NCBI RefSeq assembly: GCF_048159605.1
Contig: NZ_JBLREB010000002.1
Coordinates: forward strand, 558,001 to 622,000
Source of the DNA: Ectobacillus polymachus
GTDB taxonomy: Bacteria; Bacillota; Bacilli; Bacillales; Bacillaceae_G
DNA: 64,000 nt
Direction: 5' to 3'
The notes under the pieces: generated by a model
What the model was told of the DNA's origin: nothing
The model's input: only the letters and a program-made list of their open reading frames with translations
Database searches by the model: none
Part shown: positions 51,584 through 59,916 of the stretch, piece after piece
Layout of the letters: every line of letters starts with the position of its first letter
How positions within the stretch are numbered: position 1 is the stretch's first letter
Made by a program: the position numbers and the translations under genes

Positions 51584-51612
51584 ATCCTATCATCTCTTTT
51601 CATGAAAGTCAA
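51584..51612 (-). promoter_or_regulatory. Sigma-A promoter of the SAM-riboswitch transcript
   Basis: On the minus strand TTGACT (51612-51607), 17-base spacer, TAGGAT (51589-51584). Transcription would start about 27 bases before the aptamer. Confidence 0.65.
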
Positions 51613-51755
51613 TAAAGTGATTCGTATTCATTTAGATGAAAAGTACAATTCTAGATCTCATGTAATCCTCCCTTTAATTGAGGTATACTAAGAAATGGAA
51701 TGTAGTACACCGTTCTCAAAATTCTTTTTTGAACGGAATAAAAGGAGTATATAGT

Positions 51756-53294
51756 ATGTCTGATCAATTGGATTTAAAAAAATTCGAGAAGAAGATTCTA
51801 ATTCGTAATATTGAAAATAAGGATATCGATAGTATTATTGCTATGCAAGCTTCTTGTTTTCCAGGAATGGATCCATGGACAAAGGGGCAATTAGAGAGCC
51901 ATATCGTGCATTTTCCAGAAGGACAATTTTGTGCAGAATTCGAAGGAAAAATAATAGGATCTTGCTCTAGTTTGTTAATTAACTTTGATGAATATGATGA
52001 TCGCCATACATGGGATGATATTACAGATAACGGTTATATTACAAATCACAATCCGGATGGCTACAATATGTATGGAATTGAGGTTATGGTACATCCTGAA
52101 TACCGTCGTATGAAAATTGGCTATCGCTTGTATGAGGCGCGTAAGGATCTAGCTCGCATGCTGAATTTAAAGAGTATTATCATTGGCGGGCGGATTCCTA
52201 ATTATCATAAATATGCAAATACCTTATCTCCGAGAGAATATGTAGATGAAGTCATTCATCATAAAATATATGACCCCGTTTTATCCTTTCAAGCATTAAA
52301 CGGTTTTATGCTGATGCGAATTAACCCAGGATACCTTCCTGATGATAAAGCATCGAAGCAGTATGCTACCTTGATGGAATGGAATAATGTGGATTATCAG
52401 CCGAATACAAAGCGTTATTATAAAACTTCATTACCAGTTCGAATTTGTGCAGTCCAATATATGATGAAGCAAATTCATTCCTTCGAAGAATTTGCAACGC
52501 AGGTAGAATATTACACTGGTGTTGCTTCTGATGCGGGCTCTGACTTTGCTGTATTTCCAGAAATATTTACAACCCAGCTGATGTCGTTTATGCAGGAGAA
52601 GTCTCCAAGCCTTGCAGTTCAACGGATTAGCGAATATACCGAGGACTATATTAACTTGTTTACTGATTTAGCTGTGAAATATAACGTCAATATTATAGGC
52701 GGCTCCCACTTTGTCGAAGAGGATGGGGAAATATTCAATATATCCTATCTATTCCGCCGGGATGGAACGATTGAGAAGCAATACAAACTTCATATTACAC
52801 CAAATGAAACAAAATGGTGGGGAATTAGTGAAGGCGACGAAGTGAAAGTATTTGATACGGATTGTGGGAAAATTGCTATTCAAATATGTTATGATATCGA
52901 ATTCCCAGAACTGGCTCGCATTGCAGTCGATAAAGGAGCTCGAATCATTTTTACGCCGTTTTGCACAGAAGATCGTCAAGGTTATTTGCGTGTCCGCTAT
53001 TGTTCCCAAGCACGCGCAATCGAAAATCAAGTATATACGGTTATCACAGGCACAGTCGGAAACTTGCCACAGGTTAAAAATATGGATATTCAATATGCTC
53101 AATCAGCCATTTTCTCGCCGTCTGATTTTGAATTTGCACGCGATGGTATTGTCGGAGAATGCAATCCAAACATTGAAATGGTTGTTATAGGAGATGTTGA
53201 TTTAGAGATTTTGCGAAGACAGCGTCAGTCTGGTACGGTGCGTCAGCTTAAAGATCGTAGACGTGACTTGTATTCGATTCATTATAAAAAGTAA
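51756..53294 (+). CDS. yhcX: GNAT-nitrilase fusion protein (YhcX-like)
   Basis: 512 residues from ATG 51756 (AAAAGGAG upstream). Residues 15-220 form a GNAT domain, with acetyl-CoA loop HPEYRRMKIGYRLYEAR. Residues 245-500 form a carbon-nitrogen hydrolase, with catalytic Glu in AVFPEIF, Lys in QYKLHITPNE and Cys in IQICYDIEFPE. B. subtilis YhcX has the same architecture and length. Substrates are unknown; the pairing suggests an amide-hydrolysis and acyl-transfer couple. Confidence 0.93.
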   Translation: MSDQLDLKKFEKKILIRNIENKDIDSIIAMQASCFPGMDPWTKGQLESHIVHFPEGQFCAEFEGKIIGSCSSLLINFDEYDDRHTWDDITDNGYITNHNPDGYNMYGIEVMVHPEYRRMKIGYRLYEARKDLARMLNLKSIIIGGRIPNYHKYANTLSPREYVDEVIHHKIYDPVLSFQALNGFMLMRINPGYLPDDKASKQYATLMEWNNVDYQPNTKRYYKTSLPVRICAVQYMMKQIHSFEEFATQVEYYTGVASDAGSDFAVFPEIFTTQLMSFMQEKSPSLAVQRISEYTEDYINLFTDLAVKYNVNIIGGSHFVEEDGEIFNISYLFRRDGTIEKQYKLHITPNETKWWGISEGDEVKVFDTDCGKIAIQICYDIEFPELARIAVDKGARIIFTPFCTEDRQGYLRVRYCSQARAIENQVYTVITGTVGNLPQVKNMDIQYAQSAIFSPSDFEFARDGIVGECNPNIEMVVIGDVDLEILRRQRQSGTVRQLKDRRRDLYSIHYKK

Positions 53295-53326
53295 GGAATG
53301 TTTTTATTCCTAGATGCTAAAGAAAA

Positions 53327-53382
53327 ACCGTTAGCTAGCACCTTATATTTCAAAGATGCTCTAGCTAACGGTCTCTTTTTAT
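53327..53382 (+). terminator. Terminator after the GNAT-nitrilase gene
   Basis: A 12-bp perfect stem ACCGTTAGCTAG / CTAGCTAACGGT with a 22-base loop, followed by CTCTTTTTATT. Confidence 0.8.
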
Positions 53383-53413
53383 TATAAAATTGGATTAATT
53401 ATCCATTTTTACT

Positions 53414-54307
53414 TCATATTCGTTTAAATCGGCCTACTACCTCAACTGTTTCGGTAATATTAATAAACGCAGTTGGATCCACCTCACGAACGAGTCGCTT
53501 TACTTCACCTAATTCGTAACGGGTGATAACGGTGTAGATGACTTTCTTCACATGATCAGTATACGCTCCGACAGCATCTACCATCGTGATGCCGCGAATG
53601 CATTGATTGAGTAATGTTTGTTTCACAGCTGCACCTTGTTCTGTCACAATCATAACTGTTAATTTAATATGCTTCGTATGAATCGTGTCCGTTACTTTAC
53701 CAACAACGAATCTACTAATCAATGTGTATAGTGTAATATCCCATCCAAAAATAAATCCAGCCACTACTAGCAGTAAACTATTAAAGATAAAAATAAGCTC
53801 ACCAATCGAAATATCTCTGCGTTTTGCTACCAATAGTCCGATAATATCAAAGCCCCCAGTAGAGGAAGCATATCGAAATATGATACCAGTTGATGCTCCG
53901 CACAAAATACCACCAAAAATAGAGGATAATAAGATATCATTCGAAAGCTGTTGTACGGGAATAACTGCCATGGCGATAGTTGATACCGCAATAAAATAAA
54001 TAGTTAAATACGTAATTTTTTTCCCTAAATATTTATAACTAAAATAAAATAAGGGAATGTTTAACATGAAAATCAACGTTCCTATATTGGCATGTGTGAG
54101 ATACCCAATAATCATCCCGATTCCTGCAAAACCACCACTAATCATTTTGTGAGGAATAAAAAACATATTCATTGATATTGCATATAGAATAGAGGCAATG
54201 AATATGACAGCCAGCTGAATAATAAGCTCTGCGTGTCTTGTTTTCAAGATGGGTAAGGATAAGAAAGATGTCTCAGGAACGAAGTCGGCATCGCCTAAAT
54301 GCGCCAT
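53414..54307 (-). CDS. YitT-family membrane protein (DUF161-DUF2179)
   Basis: About 297 residues. The N-terminal two thirds hold five or six transmembrane helices with the YitT features FFIPHKMISGGFAGIG and ASSTGGFDIIGLLVAKR. The C-terminal ~85 residues form the soluble DUF2179 domain (MIVTEQGAAVKQTLL through DPTAFINITETVEVVGRF). Function is unknown; Bacillus genomes carry several paralogues. I prefer ATG 54307 because GGAG lies about 11 bases upstream; the frame reaches TTG 54325. Confidence 0.88.
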   Translation of the reverse strand: MAHLGDADFVPETSFLSLPILKTRHAELIIQLAVIFIASILYAISMNMFFIPHKMISGGFAGIGMIIGYLTHANIGTLIFMLNIPLFYFSYKYLGKKITYLTIYFIAVSTIAMAVIPVQQLSNDILLSSIFGGILCGASTGIIFRYASSTGGFDIIGLLVAKRRDISIGELIFIFNSLLLVVAGFIFGWDITLYTLISRFVVGKVTDTIHTKHIKLTVMIVTEQGAAVKQTLLNQCIRGITMVDAVGAYTDHVKKVIYTVITRYELGEVKRLVREVDPTAFINITETVEVVGRFKRI

Positions 54308-54640
54308 AAAAATTGTCATCTCCAAGTTCTTTTTTTAAAGATTAAGAAAGAATATAGTTTTAGAATTTTCTAGCGAACGATGTCCGCTTTTCATTCTACA
54401 AGACGAGAATAAATCTTTTTGCCAGTTAACACAACTACTTTTCATTAAGGCGGAATTATTTTAATCTTCATATAATTTTTGAAAACCCTTTCAAGGAATT
54501 TACGTACAGAATAGGAAAGATTTTTTTGCATCGTTTTTACTAAAAATCAACCAAATTGTGAAACATAATTGTATGTGAGATTTTTTTTTTCATAATATCG
54601 GAATCCACTCGTACTTTGCTAAGAAGGAAGGAGAGATCAG
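54308..54640. other. Intergenic gap between divergent yitT-like and zincin-like genes
   Basis: 333 AT-rich bases holding the promoters of both neighbours. I found no hairpin, repeat or small frame with a convincing ribosome site. Confidence 0.5.
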
Positions 54641-55135
54641 ATGAAGTTCTCGCTGCATAAAGAATATATGCAAGTCGAAAACTGGTATGTGATTGATGAG
54701 GATTTTCCGTGGGAGATTGGGCAAGTAAAAACTGACATTATGTCTTTATATCCGCACTACGATGCTCCTGTTATATTCTGTGATACTTGTGATGCCAACG
54801 AAATATTGCTGGCGCTTGGAGAAGAGGAGGAGGAATTTCTTCTTCCTATGAATGGCTTCTACCATCTAGGAAAGAAAATTATTTTTATTTTTGCTTGGGA
54901 TACTTACGAGCAGCTGCTTGTTACACTTCTTCATGAAATTCATCATCATATTGAGTATCAGAGCAAACACGGACAGAAACGATTTAAAATGGAACGCTAT
55001 CTTCCATACGAAGCGAGAACGATGGAGCGTGATGCTAGGGACTTTGCGAGGGAGAAAATGATGCTATATGTACCGAAAGTAAACAGAGCGTATCATGCAA
55101 ATGATCCATTCTTATTAAAAAAAGAAGATAGATGA
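54641..55135 (+). CDS. Zincin-like small protein with HExxH motif (DUF3920-like)
   Basis: 164 residues. The segment LLHEIHHHIEYQ (near 98) fits the HExxH zinc-protease signature, and EARTMERDARDFA about 25 residues on supplies a possible third ligand. Strands before it (IFCDTCDANEIL, YHLGKKIIFIFAWD) resemble the anti-metzincin ImmA/WSS-like folds. I associate it with the cereus-group DUF3920 family, from memory. No signal peptide, so it is cytoplasmic. AAGGAGAGA precedes the ATG. Confidence 0.72.
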   Translation: MKFSLHKEYMQVENWYVIDEDFPWEIGQVKTDIMSLYPHYDAPVIFCDTCDANEILLALGEEEEEFLLPMNGFYHLGKKIIFIFAWDTYEQLLVTLLHEIHHHIEYQSKHGQKRFKMERYLPYEARTMERDARDFAREKMMLYVPKVNRAYHANDPFLLKKEDR

Positions 55136-55153
55136 TTCTATCTTCTTTTTTTT
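55119..55153 (+). terminator. Terminator overlapping the end of the zincin-like gene
   Basis: AAAAGAAGATAGA / TCTATCTTCTTTT, with a TGAT loop containing the stop codon, then T-run. Confidence 0.88.
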
Positions 55154-55223
55154 ACTATATATAAGGAAGAAATAAACCGTATGATTGCTGATGCTAGGCC
55201 AAGTATAGGTTGGATGCTTTCGC

Positions 55224-56336
55224 TTATGCAAAGGATTGCAGAATGTCTGTTACGATTTGTTGAGAACTTTCATGACGATGCAAATGATTTAAAGCTTGGC
55301 GCATTTCTGTTAGTTTATTGGAATGATTTAATAGGTACAGTGTTTCTGTAACGATGCTTTCTTTATCTCGAACAGTAACGGAAGCGCCGATTTTACAGAA
55401 GTAAAGTGAATTTTCATTTTCTTGGCCAGGTACTGGCTTATATAAAATAGTAGGAAGATTTGTCGCAATCGATTCCGATAAGGTAATGCCGCCTGGTTTT
55501 GTAATCATAATATCCGCTAACTCGTATAATTCGTGAACATCATCGACATAGCCAAATAATTTCAACTGATTATCATAACGGCTTTTTAATTTGCTTAATT
55601 GATTGTAAAGCTTTTGATTACGGCCGCATACAATAATCATTTCCATGTCACTGCGGTCTAAGAGCTGGGATGCAATCCACTTTAAATCTTTTACAACCCC
55701 TTGCGCACCTGCCATAATAAGAAGCTTTTTCTTATTTGGGTGTAATTGATATTTCTGTAATAGAGAAGAGATGTCTCGCTCCGTTTCAAATGCTTTGCGA
55801 ATCGGAATACCGCTGACATAAATCTTTTCTGCAGGAATACCGCTTTGAACAATCTTTTGTTTTACATCTTCCGTAGCAACATAATAACGATCAATTTCAG
55901 AATGTACCCAAGTACTGTGCAGGCAATAGTCTGTTACAACAGTATAGATACGAAATTTATTTTGCGATTTTCTTCGCCATTCAGGTACGGTTCCTACAGG
56001 GAAAGTAGTAATGACAATGTCAGGCTGCTTGGATTGAATAATGGTCTCCAATTGTTTTTCGCCTAGCTTACAATACAGCTTTCCAGCTTTCGTAGTGTAC
56101 ATTTTATTCATACCATAGAAAAACATTTTATAAAGGGAAGAACCAATCGAGAAAGATTGCTTGTATAAAAATTTCGCAGCTTCATTCCAATACGGATAAG
56201 CTTCGGCATATAGGTCAAAAATTTCAACAGTGCCAATTCCAAATTCCTCAAACGTATGTTTTAACGCATGAGATACTTGGTTATGGCCGTTCCCAAAGCT
56301 AGCTGTAATGAGTAGTACTTTAGGCTGTGCTCTCAT
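55224..56336 (-). CDS. Diacylglycerol glucosyltransferase-like protein (UgtP/MurG-like)
   Basis: 370 residues of the MGDG-synthase/MurG glycosyltransferase group (GT28). The N-terminal lipid-acceptor segment LLITASFGNGHNQVSHAL is typical, and the UDP-sugar site MITKPGGITLSESIA and PGQENEN lie in the C-terminal half. B. subtilis UgtP, which makes glucosyl-diacylglycerols for lipoteichoic acid anchors, is slightly longer and similar. AAGGAGGACA precedes the ATG. It stands alone. Confidence 0.87.
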   Translation of the reverse strand: MRAQPKVLLITASFGNGHNQVSHALKHTFEEFGIGTVEIFDLYAEAYPYWNEAAKFLYKQSFSIGSSLYKMFFYGMNKMYTTKAGKLYCKLGEKQLETIIQSKQPDIVITTFPVGTVPEWRRKSQNKFRIYTVVTDYCLHSTWVHSEIDRYYVATEDVKQKIVQSGIPAEKIYVSGIPIRKAFETERDISSLLQKYQLHPNKKKLLIMAGAQGVVKDLKWIASQLLDRSDMEMIIVCGRNQKLYNQLSKLKSRYDNQLKLFGYVDDVHELYELADIMITKPGGITLSESIATNLPTILYKPVPGQENENSLYFCKIGASVTVRDKESIVTETLYLLNHSNKLTEMRQALNHLHRHESSQQIVTDILQSFA

Positions 56337-56990
56337 TTTGTCCTCCTTGAAGGATTTGAATTATAGTGTTCATGATTCATTGTATAGCAAAAAGCTAAAG
56401 AAATTGTAACATAATCCTTAAGAATTTCTGAAGATTTCCATAAACTTGCTATTTTATTCAGGTATTGCTTATTAAAACGTGTATATCTAATAGATAGAAT
56501 AAAAGACTTTTTCTCACTCTAGCTTGTATAAAGGGAGGAGAAAAGTCTTTTTATAGTATGCTAACGAAGGCTGCTTGTTCAATAACATATGGATAACTTG
56601 GTTCTTTTTCATTTTATGAAACGTCTCACAAGTATATGTGAATTTCAGTTTAGATGATGAAATAGATACACTTAGTTGTTTCTTCTAAACAAAAAATCTA
56701 TATAAATATACTACATGATGTTCATACAAGTGGGAAGAAAAAATTATAGGAAATTTTCCTACCTATCTGTAGGGACATACAGGTTTTCACGCTACCTTAT
56801 GTTTTTAGAAAATGAAATGGTAAATATTGTGTATAAAAAAAGCGAAAAAATATGTAATTTTGTATTGCTCTAAAGAATTCGTTGTGTTACATTAATGTTA
56901 CAAAAGTTACAGGAGATAAGATTACGTAACAGAATCTTGATAAATTCTAATAAACATTACAAAAATAAAACCGTGAGGAGAGCGAGAAGC
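56337..56990. other. Long AT-rich gap with one hairpin
   Basis: 654 bases without a supported gene. A hairpin (AAAAGACTTTTTCTC / GAGAAAAGTCTTTT, 56503-56554) ends in T5 and resembles a terminator, although no gene lies before it on the + strand. Three GTTACA repeats (56885-56911) precede the 36-aa gene and may be a protein site. Nothing else is evident. Confidence 0.5.
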
Positions 56991-57101
56991 ATGGAAAACG
57001 AACAAGTATTAGTAAGCAAAAAAATGGATTGGATTGGATATGGTGGAGCAACAGCGGCACTTTCAGCTATTATCGTAGTGTTTTCTGTTCTTTTCGCTTA
57101 A
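56991..57101 (+). CDS. 36-residue single-pass membrane protein
   Basis: Sequence begins MENEQVLVSKKMDWIGYG and continues as one hydrophobic helix (TAALSAIIVVFSVLFA) to the stop. GTGAGGAGAG lies about 10 bases before the ATG. The charged N-terminal 14 residues would be cytoplasmic. I do not recognise the family. A terminator follows within 40 bases, supporting a monocistronic transcript. A longer in-frame extension to 56895 lacks a ribosome site. Confidence 0.68.
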   Translation: MENEQVLVSKKMDWIGYGGATAALSAIIVVFSVLFA

Positions 57102-57137
57102 TAAATAAATCTCATTTAAAAATAGAGCGTACAATTC

Positions 57138-57171
57138 AAAGAGGCGACCATTTGGGTAAGCCTCTTTTTAC
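57138..57171 (+). terminator. Terminator after the 36-residue gene
   Basis: AAAGAGGC / GCCTCTTT stem followed by TTTA. Confidence 0.75.
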
Positions 57172-57246
57172 ATTCTCTCATCTCTTGCGTTACAATGAAT
57201 AGCGAGTGAGTAGTAGCACTGAAAGAAGAATAAGGAGGAATTAAGA

Positions 57247-57552
57247 GTGGCTATTGTTGACATTAGTATTATACCTATTGGCACAGGCTCAACGAGTGTA
57301 AGCTCATATGTTGCAGAGGTGCATAAAGTGCTGGAGCAATATGCAAATCGTGTGAAATATAAGCTTACTCCAATGAACACGGTAATAGAAGGAGAACTAC
57401 CCGTTTTAATGGAAGTAATCCAACAGATGCATGAAGTGCCGTTCCAAAAAGGCGCAGCTCGTGTTTCTACGACGATTCGTATTGATGATCGACGTGATCA
57501 GGAAAGTACGATGGAAAAGAAGCTTCAATCTGTACAGTCAAAACTTAAATAA
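57247..57552 (+). CDS. MTH1187-family thiamine-binding-like protein (YqgV-like)
   Basis: 101 residues of the UPF0045/MTH1187 family, a ferredoxin-like fold in which B. subtilis YkoF-related proteins bind thiamine. Hallmarks: IPIGTGSTSVSSYVAEVHKVL, KLTPMNTVIEGE and RVSTTIRIDDRRD. The start is GTG, with AAGGAGGAA upstream. Ligand binding is inferred from the family. Confidence 0.88.
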   Translation: MAIVDISIIPIGTGSTSVSSYVAEVHKVLEQYANRVKYKLTPMNTVIEGELPVLMEVIQQMHEVPFQKGAARVSTTIRIDDRRDQESTMEKKLQSVQSKLK

Positions 57553-57600
57553 TGAAACTTTTGCAAAGGGGATCTTCCCCAGTTAATAGGGATATATATT

Positions 57601-57638
57601 GAATAACCGCTACATAGACTTCTGTATAGCGGCTATTC
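57601..57638. repeat. Long inverted repeat without T-run
   Basis: GAATAACCGCTACATAGA and TCTGTATAGCGGCTATTC form an 18-bp stem with two or three non-Watson-Crick positions and a two-base loop. It is not followed by Ts, so it is not a typical terminator for the upstream gene. Confidence 0.6.
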
Positions 57639-57689
57639 CTGCTTCTATCCAATTCCCAATATAATAGAAGTAACGAAAGGATGAAAAGA

Positions 57690-57935
57690 ATGGATCAAAC
57701 ATTTCAGGAGCAAATCGACGGTTTACTGGAAAAATATACAGAGCTTTTACTAGGGGAAAGCAGTGAGGAATGGAAGGAGAAAGTGAAAATTTGGGCTTTA
57801 TATTCACAAATTGCGAAGTCTATGCCAGCGTTAGCGAAGCATTGGAATACAGAGTACCCAGAAGCGAAAAACATGATGCTGCATATCGTGCAAGAGATAA
57901 AAGAAAAGAATGAAGAAAAACGTAACAAGAAGTAA
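57690..57935 (+). CDS. DUF2573-like small protein (YusU-like)
   Basis: 81 residues from ATG 57690, with AAAGGATGA just upstream; the alternative ATG 57681 abuts that site. The core EKYTELLLGESSEEWKEKV and WALYSQIAKSMPALAKHW is what I recall for the YusU/DUF2573 family of Bacillus. No known function. It lies 56 bases before the fadM-like start and may be co-transcribed with it. Confidence 0.72.
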   Translation: MDQTFQEQIDGLLEKYTELLLGESSEEWKEKVKIWALYSQIAKSMPALAKHWNTEYPEAKNMMLHIVQEIKEKNEEKRNKK

Positions 57936-57991
57936 GAAAGTAGATGGATACTGATTCGTTTGTAACGATCTTACGCACAGAGGTGAATGAA

Positions 57992-58909
57992 ATGAATCAG
58001 CTGCTTCACGACTTTTTTTTGCTATTATCTAAAAATAAAACGTTAATAAAAATAGCAAAGCGGTTTGGCTTACGCTTCGGTGCATCACGCTTTGTTGCTG
58101 GTGAAACAATTCAATCTACGATTGCGGTGATTCGAAGTTTAAATAAAAAGAATTTGGCTGTAACCGTTGATTATTTAGGAGAGTTTATTAACGATGAGCA
58201 TGAGGCAAGAGAAATGGCAGATCAAGCGATTGCAGCTATTTACGCAATAGGGAAGCTGTCATTACAGGCACAGCTCTCAATAAAATTAACCTCATTGGGA
58301 CTCGATCTTTCTGAAAATCTTGCTTTATTTCATATGCGTCGCATATTAAAGGCTGCGAGGGAAAACGGAGTCTTTGTAACGATTGATATGGAGGATTATA
58401 CTCGCTGTCAAAGAACATTGGATATTTTTAGATTATTAAAGGCGGAGTATGATAATGTAGGAACTGTTCTGCAAGCTTATTTATTTCGGTCGGAAAAAGA
58501 TATGGAAGAATTGAACGAGTATCATCCCAATTTGCGCATTGTAAAAGGGGCTTACAAAGAGTCGCCGCAGGTAGCATTTCCAGATAAAAAAGATGTGGAT
58601 GAAAACTATAAGCGATTAGTTCGGATTCATCTTCTTAATGGTAACTTTACAGCTATTGCGACCCATGATGATTCCATCATCGAATATGTAAAGCAGTTTA
58701 CCCAGGAGTATCAAATTCCACGTTCTAGCTTTGAGTTTCAAATGTTGTATGGAATTCGGCCAGAAAGACAAGCTGAGCTTGCAAATGAAGGCTATAATAT
58801 GCGTGTATATGTACCATACGGAAAGGATTGGTATGGTTATTTTATGCGTCGCCTTGCAGAGCGACCTGCAAATGTTAAGTTTGTCTTGAAAAGTTTGTTT
58901 AAAAAATAG
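57992..58909 (+). CDS. fadM: Proline dehydrogenase family protein (FadM/YusM-like)
   Basis: 305 residues from ATG 57992, chosen because AGAGGTGA lies 6 bases upstream; an extension to 57944 has none. The FAD-dependent TIM-barrel features include RFGASRFVAGET near the start, TIDMEDYTRC, LRIVKGAYKE and the C-terminal MRVYVPYGKDWYGYFMRRLAERP. In B. subtilis the fadM homologue lies next to fadN-fadA-fadE, as here; an authentic role in proline oxidation versus fat catabolism is unresolved. The stop codon TAG is created by a MITE insertion. Confidence 0.85.
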   Translation: MNQLLHDFFLLLSKNKTLIKIAKRFGLRFGASRFVAGETIQSTIAVIRSLNKKNLAVTVDYLGEFINDEHEAREMADQAIAAIYAIGKLSLQAQLSIKLTSLGLDLSENLALFHMRRILKAARENGVFVTIDMEDYTRCQRTLDIFRLLKAEYDNVGTVLQAYLFRSEKDMEELNEYHPNLRIVKGAYKESPQVAFPDKKDVDENYKRLVRIHLLNGNFTAIATHDDSIIEYVKQFTQEYQIPRSSFEFQMLYGIRPERQAELANEGYNMRVYVPYGKDWYGYFMRRLAERPANVKFVLKSLFKK

Positions 58910-58985
58910 GCTCTGTTACATTCGCTTGTTGATTTCCGCTCCAATCAACCTCGTGGCAAAATCAACAACAAGCTTTAACATAGCC
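58909..58985. mobile_element. Short MITE derivative with 8-bp target duplication (copy 3, 77 bp)
   Basis: It begins GGCTCTGTTACATTCGCTTG and ends CAAGCTTTAACATAGCC, in inverse orientation to the copy at 41582-41763. Flanks are direct repeats AAAAAATA (58901-58908 and 58986-58993). It lacks exactly the 105-bp segment that lies between the GGAGCGGAA repeats of copy 2. The two arms can form a hairpin downstream of the fadM-like gene. Confidence 0.87.
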
Positions 58986-58990
58986 AAAAA

Positions 58991-59030
58991 ATAAGAAAAA
59001 TAGACCGGAGTGGTCTATTTTTCTTATTTT
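58991..59030. terminator. Bidirectional terminator between the fadM-like and carboxypeptidase genes
   Basis: A perfect 16-bp stem ATAAGAAAAATAGACC / GGTCTATTTTTCTTAT with a GGAGT loop; the two genes are convergent. Confidence 0.88.
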
Positions 59031-59857
59031 AGAGCATAGTGAGCCATTTTTTCTGCGTCTTGGTAAAGATGGTCCTTATCTGACTTTAAGAGGACTGTAA
59101 TAATTTTTCGACCATTTTTTTCTTCAATGGCAACGAGAGTGTAACCAGACATGTCGGTTCGTCCGCTTTTACTAGCAATGGCATAGGGATCATGAAAGAG
59201 AGCTATTCTCCCGCTGTTTGTAATTTCTTTTTGTTGCTCGGATGTATGAACCGTCGCTGATACCATACCCATTGCTTGCAGTACTTCGGGATGAATAATG
59301 GCTTCTTTCGTAATACAAGCAATATCATAGGGAGTTACTTGCATACCTAATGCATCTGCACCACTGGCATTACGAAAGCTTGTGTTCATTGCACCAAGCT
59401 CTTTCGCACGTTCATTCATTAGCTGAACAAACTTTTCTTTAGAGCCAGCTATATGCTCAGCAACCGATTCTGCTACTTGATCTACACTAATCGTTAGCAT
59501 AAGCTTTAATGCTTCATCCCGTTTTAGCTTTTCACCTGTATGCAGTGTAAGCTTCGAAGTACCTGCCTCTGTATCAATTGCATGCTTGGTTATCGTGATT
59601 TCTTCCTCAGGTCCTACTTTCTCTAGTAACAATAAGGCGGTCATCACTTTAGCTAGACTTGCAGGGGGAGAGGAGGACCTTTCATTTTTTCCGTACAGGA
59701 TCTCCCCAGAAGCAGCATCCATTACAACACCGTATTTTCCCGTAATATCTGGCTCAGAAGGGAACGCCCTCGTTTCCGTTCTTACAAAGAAGAAAAAGGA
59801 AAGGAGTATAAAAAAGAATACCATCCCGCTTATCCAGATCAATTTCCGCATCATCAT
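59024..59857 (-). CDS. D-alanyl-D-alanine carboxypeptidase-like protein (PBP5/DacF family) with altered SxN motif
   Basis: 277 residues. The N-terminal helix (LIWISGMVFFFILLSFFFFV) anchors or exports it. The SxxK motif is SLAK in PPASLAKVMTA (Ser near 67), the KTG equivalent is KSG in ASKSGRTD, and GADALGMQVTPYDIA is conserved. The second motif, normally SxN, reads SVD in TISVDQVAESVAEH. It is shorter than classical DacF and lacks the C-terminal beta domain. It may be an active carboxypeptidase or a degenerate one. The gene lies between fadM-like and fadN, where B. subtilis has no such gene that I recall. Confidence 0.83.
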   Translation of the reverse strand: MMMRKLIWISGMVFFFILLSFFFFVRTETRAFPSEPDITGKYGVVMDAASGEILYGKNERSSSPPASLAKVMTALLLLEKVGPEEEITITKHAIDTEAGTSKLTLHTGEKLKRDEALKLMLTISVDQVAESVAEHIAGSKEKFVQLMNERAKELGAMNTSFRNASGADALGMQVTPYDIACITKEAIIHPEVLQAMGMVSATVHTSEQQKEITNSGRIALFHDPYAIASKSGRTDMSGYTLVAIEEKNGRKIITVLLKSDKDHLYQDAEKMAHYALK

Positions 59858-59916
59858 GTATTCACATCCGCTCGTAAAAAGTCAAAGCTCTAAATTCCAT
59901 TATGCATGAGTTTCGC

